This document shows, piece after piece, positions 11,351 to 25,418 of a DNA stretch of 64,000 nucleotides. The stretch lies in assembly GCA_014871385.1 (NCBI GenBank), contig CM026426.1:59558084-59622083 (forward strand), in the 5' to 3' direction. The notes below the pieces were generated by a model. That model was not told the DNA's origin, made no database searches, and was given only the letters and a program-made list of their open reading frames with translations. Within the stretch, counting starts at the first letter, position 1, and every line of letters begins with the position of its first letter. This DNA is from Ceratodon purpureus. Lineage: Eukaryota; Streptophyta; Bryopsida; Pseudoditrichales; Ditrichaceae. Position numbers and translations under genes: made by a program.

Positions 11351-12310
11351 ATGCAAAATATAAATATTAGTCACTGGATAAAAAAGTGTATGATTCGATC
11401 GATTTCGATCATACTCCTAATGAAAATAATAGCTTGGCCCTCTAGTTCCGAAGCATATCCAATTTTTGCACAACAGGCATATGAAGACCCTCGAGAAGCA
11501 ACTGGACGTATTGTATGTGCTAATTGTCATTTAGCTAAAAAACCTGTGGATATTGAAGTTCCTCAGTCTATATTACCAGATACTGTGTTTGAGGCTGTTG
11601 TTAAAATTCCTTATGATACACAAATAAAACAAGTTCTTGCTAATGGTAAAAAAGGAGCATTAAATGTAGGAGCTGTACTTATTTTACCTAAAGGATTTGA
11701 ATTAGCACCTTCGGACCGCATTCCTCCTGAAATGAAAGAAAAAATAGGTAATCTTTATTTTCAACCCTATAGTTCTGATAAAAAAAATATTATTGTAATC
11801 GGTCCTGTTCCTGGTAAAAAATATAGTGAAATTGTATTTCCTATTCTTTCACCAGATCCTTCTGTTAACAAAGAAACTAATTTTTTAAAATATCCTATAT
11901 ATTTAGGGGCTAATAGAGGAAGAGGACAAATTTATCCTGATGGAAGTAAGAGTAATAATACTGTTTATAATGCGTCAACTACAGGCAAAGTAAGTAAAAT
12001 TTTACGAAAAGAAAAAGGAGGTTATGAAATAACGATTGATAGCTCAGACAGTCGTCAAGTTGTTGATATTGTACCTTCAGGACCTGAACTTATTATTTCA
12101 GAGGGTGAACTAATTAAAGCAGATCAACCTTTAACAAATAATCCTAATGTAGGTGGATTTGGACAAGGAGATGCAGAAATAGTACTTCAAGATCAATTAC
12201 GTGTTCAAGGTCTTCTAGTCTTTTTTGCATCAGTTATATTAGCACAAATATTTTTAGTTCTTAAAAAGAAACAATTTGAAAAAGTTCAATTAGCAGAAAT
12301 GAATTTTTAG
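11351..12310 (+). CDS. petA: Cytochrome f precursor
   Basis: 319 codons, full length. Cytochrome f is the c-type heme subunit of the thylakoid cytochrome b6f complex and passes electrons to plastocyanin or cytochrome c6. A signal peptide of about 35 residues ends at [14 protein letters not shown], the mature Tyr supplying the axial ligand. The heme motif CANCH is at about residues 56-60, and one C-terminal membrane span ([20 protein letters not shown]) is followed by a short stromal tail. The copy is intact, but it lies in the nuclear insertion and is probably not expressed as a plastid gene. Confidence 0.95.
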   Translation: MQNINISHWIKKCMIRSISIILLMKIIAWPSSSEAYPIFAQQAYEDPREATGRIVCANCHLAKKPVDIEVPQSILPDTVFEAVVKIPYDTQIKQVLANGKKGALNVGAVLILPKGFELAPSDRIPPEMKEKIGNLYFQPYSSDKKNIIVIGPVPGKKYSEIVFPILSPDPSVNKETNFLKYPIYLGANRGRGQIYPDGSKSNNTVYNASTTGKVSKILRKEKGGYEITIDSSDSRQVVDIVPSGPELIISEGELIKADQPLTNNPNVGGFGQGDAEIVLQDQLRVQGLLVFFASVILAQIFLVLKKKQFEKVQLAEMNF

Positions 12311-12369
12311 TTTTTAAATAAAAAAACTAAAACTAAAGCGTTTGATTAATAGAAATTTCTTCTTCTATT

Positions 12370-13127
12370 ATGGATGACTATTATAATGAAATTTAATTTA
12401 GGTTTTTTAGCCTTATACAATATGATAATAATTTCTTTAGAAATTGAATATTTTGAGTATTATTATCTTTTTCCTCTATTAAAAGAAATTTTAAATTACC
12501 GAGGCTATACATTAAAATTAAAATATTTAAAAAATTTGACTCAACAAGTATTGCTAAATACATCTCAATTAACTAAATGGGTATTTTTTTTTCATAAAAA
12601 TTGTAAAAAAATAGACTTTAATAATAATTTTTTTTTAAGAATTTAAAAAAGAAAAATCAAAAAGATAAAAATTACTTTCAATTAGAAAAAAAAACTTATA
12701 TTGAAAAAGATATTACTAATCAAGGATATTTATTAAATAAAAATAATTTTTATTTATGTAAACAAAAAAAAAGTTATAAAAAAAAAATATATAATCAATA
12801 TATATATAATACTAAAACTAAAGAATTATCAAAAATATCATTATTTTTTTCAAAATATTTTCAAAAAAAAATTAACAATAAAATTAAAGTTAAAAAAAAA
12901 ACTATTTTTTTTTTAATGAAATTAAACAATTGCAAAAAAAATCTTTTTTTTGTTTTATTTTAAATTTAATTTTATCTTATAAAAAATCGAAAGCTGATGA
13001 ACTATATATAAAAATGGCTCATATTGCTTATTGTGAAAAGTTAATAAATTTTTCTATTACACTTTTTAAAATGGCTCGTTTTGAAAAACAAAAATTTTTT
13101 TTTCTTATTTCTATTTTAAGAATGTAA
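12370..13127 (+). pseudogene. Unidentified plastid reading frame, split over three frames
   Basis: Between petA and psbJ, three overlapping open stretches on the plus strand follow each other: 12374-12646 (LGFLALYNMIIISLEIEYFE), a middle stretch to about 12,960 in a second frame (very Lys/Asn/Tyr-rich), and 12930-13127 in a third (SKADELYIKMAHIAYCEKL). Each switch lies at a long A or T run. Joined, they would give roughly 240-250 residues. Most streptophytes have no large gene here. I cannot name it; a lineage-specific plastid ORF that picked up homopolymer indels is the simplest reading. Sequencing error in homopolymers is the main alternative. Confidence 0.45.
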
Positions 13128-13205
13128 ATTAATTAAAATAATAAATCATATTTTTAGATTTAATATTTTTTTTTATTATTTAAAAAATGATTTATTATTT
13201 TGTTT

Positions 13206-13262
13206 AATTGAAAAGGCATTCTGAAATTTTATGCAATAAAATTTCAGAATGCCTTTTCAATT
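13206..13262. terminator. Perfect 26-bp stem hairpin downstream of psbJ and the plus-strand ORF
   Basis: Arms 13206-13231 and 13237-13262 are exact reverse complements around a 5-nt loop (TGCAA). It lies between converging transcripts (plus-strand ORF and the psbE-F-L-J operon read leftward), the usual place for a plastid 3'-end stabilising hairpin. Confidence 0.85.
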
Positions 13263-13390
13263 ATTATATATATTTATATAAATAATTAAAAATTTTTTGT
13301 TAAATTAAAAAAATTTATTTTTTTATTTTTTATTTCTTTTTTATGTCTAATTATATATTTATTATATATATATATTCAAAAATTTAATTT

Positions 13391-13513
13391 TTATAAAGAT
13401 GATCCTAATCCAGAGTATGAGCCATAAAAAAAGATGCCTACTAAACCAATTACAAGAATACCAGCTACAGTACCTATTAACCATAAAGGAATTCTTCCGG
13501 TGGTATTTGCCAT
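13391..13513 (-). CDS. psbJ: Photosystem II protein J
   Basis: 40 codons, full length, single membrane span ([20 protein letters not shown]), start [14 protein letters not shown] and end GLGSSL. PsbJ is a small photosystem II subunit next to cytochrome b559 and affects forward electron flow from QA and QB. It is the last gene of the leftward psbE-psbF-psbL-psbJ cluster, about 118 bp after psbL. Confidence 0.95.
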   Translation of the reverse strand: MANTTGRIPLWLIGTVAGILVIGLVGIFFYGSYSGLGSSL

Positions 13514-13630
13514 TTATCCTATACTCCTTTTTCAAATTGATTATCTAGTTAAAACTTAAACAAAAAGAACAGTTATAAATAGTAAAAATTTAAATTCATT
13601 CCAAATAAGGCAAAGAAATTTCTATTTTAA

Positions 13631-13756
<126 letters not shown>

Positions 13757-13782
13757 TTATAAATAAATTTTCTCGTTTAAAT

Positions 13783-13911
<129 letters not shown>

Positions 13912-14163
13912 CTAAAAAGATCTAGTAAATTCATCAACTTGTTCTAGTGAATTAAAACGACCAGTAATTAAAGGGACTTCTTGTCGACTTTCTGTAAAAT
14001 ATTCATTTGGTCGAGGGCTTCCAAAAACATCATAGGCTAAACCTGTACTAACAAATAGCCAACCTGCAATAAACAAAGATGGTATAGTAATGCTGTGAAT
14101 TACCCAATATCGAATACTAGTAATAATATCAGCAAAAGGGCGCTCTCCTGTATTTCCAGACAT
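13912..14163 (-). CDS. psbE: Cytochrome b559 subunit alpha
   Basis: 83 codons from [20 protein letters not shown]; an upstream in-frame ATG at 14175 would add four residues, but 83 is the family length, so the later start is chosen. The His in YWVIHS ligates the b559 heme. A single span [21 protein letters not shown] is followed by the lumenal tail ending [10 protein letters not shown]. It is first gene of psbEFLJ; the AT-rich 0.8 kb to petL contains its promoter but I cannot point to a certain element. Confidence 0.95.
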   Translation of the reverse strand: MSGNTGERPFADIITSIRYWVIHSITIPSLFIAGWLFVSTGLAYDVFGSPRPNEYFTESRQEVPLITGRFNSLEQVDEFTRSF

Positions 14164-14973
14164 GCTTAGCTCCATATATATTTGTAAAGGCTAGAAAAAA
14201 AAGTTCATAAAATATATTAAAATTTTTTAAGCCTTGTTAGATTATCAATGTTATACCGAAGGTATTTTTGAAGCATACTAAATCAGTATATCTAGGGTTG
14301 TTTTAGCTCAGCAAGACAAATAAAATAAAAAAAGATAGAAAAACTTAAATTTTTTCTATTTTTTTTTATTTTCCGTTAAGTTAATCAAAAATTTAATAAA
14401 AATATTTATTTATTATGTAAAATAGAACAGTTTTTTACAATATTATAGTAATTTAAATTGTTATAATTTTGCAAATTAAATAAAAATATTATTAATTAGT
14501 ATAAATAATAATAAGACCTAAATACTAATAGTAAAAATTACTATATTTAATATAATAAACTAAAAATAATTTATTTTTCCTACGTAAAATTTGTATTTAA
14601 TATTTTCTTTTTTTATATAAAATAACACAAAATAATATTAAATTAATTAGCTTATAAATAAAAAATTTATTTATTTTAATAAAAAAAAGAATGCTATTTA
14701 TTATTGTTATTTTTAATTTAATCTGCGTACTAGTAGACTAGTAAAATTTAAATTGAATTTTAATAAATAAATTATTCTGAATAAAAGATTGGTAAAATTA
14801 ATTCTATCTGTTACTATAAAAAAAACATTGTACAAACAAAATAAAGCCAATGTTATATGTATAATTATTAAAGGTATTTTTAATTAATAAAAACTTAAAT
14901 AATAAAAAATTTAGGTAATTGTTTTACAAAGATGTATACTAAATTTGTTATATTGTGATTAGGATTTTTTTTT
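14164..14973. other. AT-rich psbE-petL spacer without a gene
   Basis: Divergent spacer between psbE (leftward) and petL (rightward), composed mostly of A and T. It should hold the promoters of both transcripts, but I see no single -35/-10 pair I would defend. No tRNA-like cloverleaf was seen. Confidence 0.6.
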
Positions 14974-15069
14974 ATGCTTACTATAATTAGTTATTTTGTC
15001 TTTTTATTTGCGGCTTTAATTTCAGCGTTAGTTTTATTTATTGGTTTAAATAAAATACAACTTATCTAA
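14974..15069 (+). CDS. petL: Cytochrome b6f subunit L
   Basis: 31 codons, MLTIISYFVFLFAALISALV then LFIGLNKIQLI. It is a single-span small subunit that stabilises the cytochrome b6f dimer, full length for the family, and the first gene of the petL-petG pair. Confidence 0.93.
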   Translation: MLTIISYFVFLFAALISALVLFIGLNKIQLI

Positions 15070-15196
15070 AAAACTAGAAAAAAAGATAACAACTTTTAAG
15101 GTTTAATCAATTTCATTGTATTTCTCAAGTTAATTTTGAGATTAATAATAAATTTAGTTAGTTTCTAACTTAAATATTCTTTTAGTTAAATAAAAA

Positions 15197-15310
15197 ATGG
15201 TTGAAGCGTTATTATCTGGAATTGTACTAGGATTAATTCCAATAACTTTAGCTGGCTTATTTGTAACAGCTTACTTACAATATCGACGTGGTGATCAATT
15301 AGATCTTTAA
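15197..15310 (+). CDS. petG: Cytochrome b6f subunit V (PetG)
   Basis: 37 codons, [20 protein letters not shown] then [17 protein letters not shown]. It is the single-span subunit required for b6f assembly. Full length and strongly conserved, 127 bp downstream of petL. Confidence 0.95.
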   Translation: MVEALLSGIVLGLIPITLAGLFVTAYLQYRRGDQLDL

Positions 15311-15433
15311 TTAAATATAAAGTAAATGTAAATTTATTTATAAATATTTTAGAACAAAAAATAAATTATAAATAAATTTACATTTAATATTTATTTATTT
15401 TTAATTAATATTTTTTTAATAGACTGCTAGAAT

Positions 15434-15507
15434 CACGCTCTGTAGGATTTGAACCTACGACATCAGGTTTTGGAGACCTGCGTTCTACCGGGCTGAACTA
15501 AGAGCGC
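15434..15507 (-). tRNA. trnW-CCA: tRNA-Trp (CCA)
   Basis: 74-nt cloverleaf on the minus strand. The acceptor stem GCGCTCT pairs with AGAGCGT, the D arm is AGTTCAGCCCGGTAGAAC, the anticodon loop is TCTCCAAAA with anticodon CCA, and the T arm is GTAGG/TTCAAAT/CCTAC. No intron; the CCA tail is not encoded. Confidence 0.96.
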
Positions 15508-15574
15508 TTATTTTTCAATAAAAAAATACTACTATTTTATTTTAAAGTAATTTTTTATTACATGTATTTTAGGG

Positions 15575-15648
15575 TAGGGATGACAGGATTCGAACCTGCG
15601 ACATTTTGTACCCAAAACAAACGCGCTACCAAACTGCGCTACATCCCT
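15575..15648 (-). tRNA. trnP-UGG: tRNA-Pro (UGG)
   Basis: 74-nt cloverleaf on the minus strand. The acceptor AGGGATG pairs with CATCCCT, the anticodon loop is TTTTGGGT with anticodon TGG, and the T arm is GCAGG/TTCGAAT/CCTGT. Paired with trnW in the usual plastid order. Confidence 0.96.
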
Positions 15649-15985
15649 CCCATAGTTAATTATTATTTTTTATTTACTTTAATTGTATCTTATTTATTAA
15701 GTTTTGCCTACACTTTTTATTTATTCATTATATTTTGTAATAGTTTTATTTAAAAAATAATTTTAGTTTTTTATTGAATAAAAAAAGATCGATATAAATT
15801 TATATAAAAAAATAAATATGTCTAGATATACAAATAAAAAATTATATATATTATTTTTTTATAAAAAACTAGTATTTAAGATAAAATAAATTTAATTAAA
15901 TAAAAAATAGAAATTCAATTTTGATTCGTTTGTTTTTTTCTCTAAGAGTTTTATTTCTTATTTTATTATATAAAAAAATTTATAG

Positions 15986-16216
<231 letters not shown>

Positions 16217-16346
16217 AAATAATAATAATTTTTTTAGTTTTTTATTATTATTATTATAATTCGTTAAAAAATTTAAATTTAATTGCTAATTTTTTTAAAC
16301 ACATTTTATAAATTTTAGAAATTCAATATTCGAAATAAATAGTATT

Positions 16347-16544
16347 ATGGCTAAAAATAAAGATGTAAGAGTAACAATTACTTTAGAATGTACTAATTGT
16401 GCTCAAAATAATGAAAAAAAAAAATTAGGTGTTTCTAGATATACTACTCAAAAAAATCGTCGTAATACGCCTATTCGATTAGAATTAAAAAAATTTTGTT
16501 CTTATTGTAATAAGCATACTATTCACAAAGAAATAAAAAAATAA
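16347..16544 (+). CDS. rpl33: Plastid ribosomal protein L33
   Basis: 65 codons, start [20 protein letters not shown]. It has the zinc-ribbon pairs CTNC and CSYC, Lys/Arg-rich. Component of the plastid 50S subunit. Only 9 bp separate its stop from rps18, so the two are co-transcribed. Confidence 0.95.
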   Translation: MAKNKDVRVTITLECTNCAQNNEKKKLGVSRYTTQKNRRNTPIRLELKKFCSYCNKHTIHKEIKK

Positions 16545-16553
16545 ATAGTATTT

Positions 16554-16793
16554 ATGAAACAAACTATAAACAAATCTAAACGATCTTCTCGTAGACGTTT
16601 GCCACCAATTAGATCAGGTGAAATGATAGATTATAAAAATATAAATTTACTTCGTAGATTTATTAGTGAACAAGGAAAAATTTTATCTAGACGAATGAAT
16701 AGATTAACGTCAAAACAACAACGTTTAATGACTATTGCTATTAAACGAGCTCGGGTTTTAGCTTTATTACCTTTTTTAAATAATGAAAATTAA
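16554..16793 (+). CDS. rps18: Plastid ribosomal protein S18
   Basis: 79 codons, [20 protein letters not shown], with the conserved core [20 protein letters not shown] and [20 protein letters not shown]. 30S subunit protein. Ends with PFLNNEN without a long C-terminal extension. Confidence 0.95.
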   Translation: MKQTINKSKRSSRRRLPPIRSGEMIDYKNINLLRRFISEQGKILSRRMNRLTSKQQRLMTIAIKRARVLALLPFLNNEN

Positions 16794-16857
16794 TTCTATT
16801 TTTTTTATTTCTTTTTGGTAAAATTTTTTGTATTTTTAATAATTTTTTTAGTTTTTG

Positions 16858-16885
16858 ACTTCCCTGGAGCAATTTCCAGGGAAGT
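16858..16885. terminator. 11-bp hairpin between rps18 and rpl20
   Basis: ACTTCCCTGGA and TCCAGGGAAGT flank a 6-nt loop, followed by T6. It lies between converging rps18 (plus) and rpl20 (minus), so it may serve both 3' ends. Confidence 0.8.
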
Positions 16886-16913
16886 TTTTTCTTTAATTCT
16901 TTATTTAATTTGT

Positions 16914-17264
16914 TTAAGATTCACTAACTTTTTTTAATATTGTAAAAAAACAATTATTATCTAATAGAGCTATTTGTGCAAGCACTTTTCGATTTAAGAG
17001 TACTTGATTTTGATATAAATTTTGAATTAATTTATTATAAGAAAGTCCATTTTTTCGGGCCGCAGCATTAATTCGAGTAATCCATAAGCGACGAAGGTCC
17101 CTTTTTCGTTTACTTCTATCGCGATATGAAGAAGCTAAAGCTCGCATTCCTTGCTGATTAGCTGTTCGAAACAATTTTGAATGGGCCCCTTGAAACCCTG
17201 ATGTAAGTGTAAAAATATTTTTTCGTCGTTTTCGAGCTACATAGCCACGTTTAACTCTAGTCAT
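16914..17264 (-). CDS. rpl20: Plastid ribosomal protein L20
   Basis: 116 codons. It starts [20 protein letters not shown] and has the conserved [20 protein letters not shown] block. 50S protein that binds 23S rRNA during early assembly. Length normal. Reads leftward, downstream of the rps12 5' exon. Confidence 0.95.
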   Translation of the reverse strand: MTRVKRGYVARKRRKNIFTLTSGFQGAHSKLFRTANQQGMRALASSYRDRSKRKRDLRRLWITRINAAARKNGLSYNKLIQNLYQNQVLLNRKVLAQIALLDNNCFFTILKKVSES

Positions 17265-17279
17265 TGATGTCTACTCTCA

Positions 17280-18052
17280 TAAATTGCTGATTGATTTTGA
17301 TTAAAGAATAAAAAAATAATTTTCTTTATTAAAAATATACATTTTATTATTATTATTAATTATTATTTTTTTAATCATTGATAAATGAATATAGCTATAT
17401 ATCTAACTATATACAGAAAATTATTTTTTAATTAGTAATAAAACTACTGACTTTTCTAGTGTAGAAAGTAAAAAATTTAATGGCTTTTGCTACTTTAACC
17501 TTCCTAACCATAATTTTTTTTTGTAATAAAACTTTCTTATTAACAAAAGAATAGGACTTTAAAATAAGAAAAATTATGGATTCCATTGTTTCTATGGCTT
17601 TTTCTTCAACGGTGAGGTCCTTTTTATATACCGGAGCTTTTTAAATTAAAAGATGTTATTTGTAATTTATATAATTTCAAATTTTAGCTTTAGTTTTTTA
17701 TTAAATAAAAAAGAATTAAAATCAAAGATTTTTTGATCTAGTAACGATATGTTATTTTAATAGTTTGCTGAGCAGCTAACCTTATTAATCCGTTTTTGCA
17801 ATAATACAATGATTTATAATTCTTTTTTTATTGTATTTTTTTTTTCGCTTAATACATTCGTAATTAAATAAATAGTATTGAAAATATGCATTTTAGCTTA
17901 CATTAAGATAACTGGATTTGCACCAATAAAAGTCATAAATTTCATTTATTTATTAAATAAATAATAGATTAGTTATTTCTAAAAAAAAGGGTTCTTCCGC
18001 TATACCGAACCGTTTTTATTATTTAAAAATCTTTAACCATAACAAGTCGCAC
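17280..18052 (-). other. 5' half of the trans-spliced rps12 group II intron, and spacer to rpl20
   Basis: Immediately after the rps12 exon on the minus strand the sequence begins GTGCGACTTG, the consensus 5' end of group II introns. No matching 3' half or second rps12 exon follows; the next gene is rpl20. This matches the known trans-splicing of rps12 in streptophyte plastids. Confidence 0.75.
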
Positions 18053-18166
18053 ATACACTCTAGTACAAACTCCTCTTCGTTGAGGACATCCTCGAAGAGC
18101 AGGAGATTTTGTTCTATTTTCTACTGGTTGTCTTCTATTTCTAATTAATTGTTGAATAGTAGGCAT
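18053..18166 (-). CDS. rps12: Ribosomal protein S12, 5' exon (trans-spliced)
   Basis: 114 nt, 38 codons, the standard exon 1 length: [20 protein letters not shown] then [18 protein letters not shown]. The remaining exons normally lie far away in the plastid genome and are not in this window, so this copy alone cannot make S12. Confidence 0.95.
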
Positions 18167-18316
18167 TTTAAATTATATGCAGAATGTTTTGGTTTAAATT
18201 TATTTTAACCATAAAAATGAAAAGTAAGTTTTTTTAAGTTATATTATTAAATCTATTTAAAAAGATATAACAAAATTACTGAATATATAAAAAAATTGTT
18301 TAAAAAATAGTAAAAG

Positions 18317-20056
18317 TTAAGTGTTTTCTATAGCTACAGCATCAACAATACCATACGTTTTTGCTTCATTTGCTGACATAAAAACATCTCTTTCCATATC
18401 TTCAGAAATAAGCCATAAAGGTTTACCTATTCTTTGTACATAAACTCTAGTAATGTAGTCGCGAAGTTTTAGTACTTCTTCTGCTTCCATCATACACTCT
18501 CCTGCTTGTCCATCATAATAAGAACTAGCAGGTTGATGAATCATTACCCTAATTTTAATTATAAATTTAATATAAAAAAAATAGTAACTGTACAAACATA
18601 TTTTAATGTATACAGCTCTAAAAATAAATTAATAAAAGATCTTTTGAAAACAAAAATTTATTTTAATAAATTTTTGTTAATATACTTCATAATTTTAAAA
18701 TTTATATACCACTTTTCTTTTATTAAATACTATTATGGTTCGATTGCTTTATTTTTTTTTATAAAACACTGCCAAAGTTTTTTTTTAATATAACTAAAAT
18801 TACTTTTAGGTAAAATTGAAATTTTTTTTATTCAATAAATAATTAAAGAAAATAATAATTTATAACACTGAAATAAATTAAAAAATATTCTTTTATTATT
18901 TTGATCTTAAATACGTTTATTAAAACAGTTTTATTAAGCTTCTTGATGTCATGCTATTATTACCTTTTTCTTTAGCAATTAGGCGTATACATTTTTTAAC
19001 TAATTAAAAAAAATCAAATATTGGCGCAAAGCGTGGGGTAACGCTATACGTTTAGTAATTTCACCTCCAGTTAAAATAAATGATCCCATTGAAGCTGCTA
19101 ATCCCATACAAATTGTATGAACATCTGGAACTACAAATTGCATCGCATCGTAAACGGATATTCCTGCTAATACAGCTCCACCAGGAGAATTAATATATAA
19201 ATACATATCTTTACTTTCATCTTCTCCATTTAAGTACATCATAATTCCAATTAGTTGATTTGCAATTTCATCATCTACATGTTGACCCAAAAAAAGTAAT
19301 CTTTCTCGATAAAGGCGATTGTTATAATAAATTTTAATAATTTGTTTTTTTTATAACTGTACTAGCTTTTTTATTCGCGCAATACAGCTCAAGCAGTTGA
19401 AAAAAAAAACCGTTCTATTTTTTTCATTTTTCCGATTTTATTTTTTTCTTTTTCATAATGCTTTTTTATTATTACCGTTACTAGGTTTAAAAATTTAAGT
19501 TCGTTTTTTATAAGTTTTATGAACAATTTATTAAACAATTCTTTATTTAATATATTTTTTAAAAAATTTATTTTTTACAATTTAAAATATAGTTTTTTAT
19601 ATATATATTTTTGTTTTACAAACAGTTTTTAGTAATATCTTTAGGTTTAGAATCTACTTCGGTAAAACTTAGTTAAATCTTACTTACATATAAAAGCAAG
19701 TTGATTACTTTTTTTATTTTTTCCTATTATTTAAAATAGTTTTTTAATTATTCAATTTAATTTAATTTTAATTTAAATCTTTAACGAAATGTAAAACTTT
19801 ACTTTTTGTTGACTAACCATAGAAAAAATGACTAAATTTTTTTACTTAATAAAATTTATTAAAATATTATGTCATGCTGTTAAAGCTTTGATAATTTATT
19901 AACTTTAAAATGAAATAAAAACATCTAAATTAAATAAAAGATGATGGATAATTTCCATATAACCAAATATGTTAAATAAGCGCACTATACGTCGATCCAA
20001 ACAGCATCTTCTTCTCCTGGGAGCCTAAACGGCACTTTTGGAACACCAATGGGCAT
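18317..20056 (-). CDS. clpP: ATP-dependent Clp protease proteolytic subunit, three exons
   Basis: Exon 1 (about 19,986-20,056) encodes [20 protein letters not shown] then IDVY. Exon 2 (about 19,030-19,321) encodes [13 protein letters not shown] through the catalytic Ser region [11 protein letters not shown] to IALPHA. Exon 3 (18,317-18,550) encodes [18 protein letters not shown] with the catalytic His, and ends VDAVAIENT. The catalytic Asp lies in the exon 3 region RDYITRVY. Serine protease chamber of the stromal Clp complex. All exons are open, with no stop or frameshift. Exact intron ends are set by GTGCG-type 5' ends and reading frame. Confidence 0.92.
18551..19029 (-). other. clpP group II intron 2
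   Basis: Lies between the exon 2 end (IALPHA) and exon 3 start (RVMIHQ). Its minus-strand 5' end reads TTGCGCC, near the group II GTGCGAC consensus. AT-rich; no maturase frame. Confidence 0.7.
19322..19985 (-). other. clpP group II intron 1
   Basis: Minus-strand 5' end GTGCGCTTA follows exon 1; exon 2 resumes in frame at CAATCGCCTTTATCG. Its tail contains AAGCC and GGTTT pieces consistent with domain V, but I did not fold it. Confidence 0.7.
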
Positions 20057-20348
20057 TTTTTTAATTAAAAGAAATATATAACAGCACTTAAAATGAAAAT
20101 AAAAAAAGAAGTAGCTAATAAATAAAAAATTAGTTTATAATGTTATTAAGAAGATTATATTATATTTTTTTAATAATATTATCATTATTATATATAATTT
20201 TATAACTATTATATATAATTTATAAATAAAAAATTTTTTATTCAAATGAATTTTTTTTTAATTTAAATTCATTTTATCATATTATAGTCATTGATTAATG
20301 CAAAAAAGTTACATAGTCTCTAATTCTCTTTGAGAAAGGGGTATTTCC

Positions 20349-21892
<1,544 letters not shown>

Positions 21893-22052
21893 CTTAATTT
21901 AATAAGGTTTTTTCTATATTTTTTAATAAAAAAATAAATTTAATTTAATAAAAAAATAATATGTAGATAATTTTTTTTAGTTTTTTTTAAAAAGAATCTA
22001 TTTTCAATTAGTACGAAAGCTATCTCCATACTTCTCACTTATAATCAAATCT

Positions 22053-22178
22053 ATGGAAGCATTGGTTTATACATTTTTATTAGTAGGCACTTTAGGAATA
22101 ATTTTTTTTGCTATTTTTTTTCGTGAACCGCCTAAAATTCAAACTAAAGAAAAAAAAAATAATTTTATTTTTATTTAG
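22053..22178 (+). CDS. psbT: Photosystem II protein T
   Basis: 41 codons, [20 protein letters not shown] then [21 protein letters not shown]. The conserved N-terminal span is normal; the tail after PPKI is somewhat long and Lys/Asn-rich. PsbT helps assemble and repair photosystem II. It follows psbB as usual. Confidence 0.93.
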   Translation: MEALVYTFLLVGTLGIIFFAIFFREPPKIQTKEKKNNFIFI

Positions 22179-22205
22179 TTTTTTCTAAAAATAAAAAAAA
22201 TGATC

Positions 22206-22240
22206 GACCTTCCCTAAAATAATAAAATAAAGGGAAGGTC
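22206..22240. terminator. 10-bp hairpin between psbT and psbN
   Basis: GACCTTCCCT (22206-22215) pairs with AGGGAAGGTC (22231-22240). It lies between the converging psbT and psbN genes. Confidence 0.75.
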
Positions 22241-22253
22241 TTTAATAATTAAC

Positions 22254-22385
22254 TTAATCTTCATGCTCTTCAAAAGGATCTCTAAGTTCTTTAGAGGGTT
22301 GCCCGAAAGCTGTATAAAGAGCATAGCCAGTAAAACTCACAAGTGAACACGATATAAATATAGCGACTAATGTTGCAGTTTCCAT
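22254..22385 (-). CDS. psbN: PsbN, photosystem II assembly factor
   Basis: 43 codons from [20 protein letters not shown] to [11 protein letters not shown]. The longer frame upstream of this Met is not conserved, so the METATL start is used. PsbN is needed for photosystem II reaction-centre assembly. It is encoded opposite to psbT and psbH, as in all streptophyte plastids. Confidence 0.95.
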   Translation of the reverse strand: METATLVAIFISCSLVSFTGYALYTAFGQPSKELRDPFEEHED

Positions 22386-22473
22386 TTTTAAGTAATTCCA
22401 AAAGAATGGTTTATTTCTAATTAATATAATAGTACAGAAAGTTAACAAATCTCAACTAATGCAATAAAATTTT

Positions 22474-22698
22474 ATGGCTACACAAATTATTGATGATACT
22501 CCTAAAACAAAAGGAAAACGAAGTGGTTTAGGGGATATATTAAAACCACTTAACTCAGAATATGGTAAAGTTGCTCCTGGATGGGGCACAACACCTTTAA
22601 TGGGCATTGCAATGGCATTATTTGCGGTTTTTTTAGTCATTATTCTTGAACTTTACAATTCTTCGGTATTATTAGATGGAGTTCCTGTAAGTTGGTAA
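22474..22698 (+). CDS. psbH: Photosystem II 10-kDa phosphoprotein
   Basis: 74 codons, [20 protein letters not shown] with the phosphorylatable N-terminal Thr region, then one membrane span and DGVPVSW at the end. Stabilises QB binding and photosystem II assembly. Full length. Confidence 0.95.
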   Translation: MATQIIDDTPKTKGKRSGLGDILKPLNSEYGKVAPGWGTTPLMGIAMALFAVFLVIILELYNSSVLLDGVPVSW

Positions 22699-22757
22699 TA
22701 ACTTAAAAAGGTTCAATAAAAAATTTTAAATTTTTTATTGAACCTTTTTAAGTTATT
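22697..22757. terminator. 27-bp perfect hairpin overlapping the psbH stop
   Basis: Arms 22697-22723 and 22731-22757 are exact reverse complements with a 7-nt loop. The 5' arm starts in the psbH stop codon. Positioned to define or protect the 3' end of the processed psbB-psbT-psbH RNA before petB. Confidence 0.85.
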
Positions 22758-22843
22758 GTTTTTTTATAAAATAAAAAGTTTGTTTATGTATTTAATAAAG
22801 GCAGTTTAATCGTGTAAGCAATTAATTAAAGGATTTATGGATT

Positions 22844-24067
<1,224 letters not shown>

Positions 24068-24272
24068 ATTATTAGAATGTAATTTTTACAAGACTTTATA
24101 ACAATATAAAGTAAAATTTAAATAGTAAAAACTTTAATATAAACTAAAATTACTTAATTGCCATAAACTTTTTAAAAATATTTTAATAAAAAAATTTATG
24201 GATTGTTTGTATTTTATTTAAAATCTTTTATTTAAATAAAATATATTTTTATTTTTTGAGAAAAATTTAATT

Positions 24273-25418
<1,146 letters not shown>

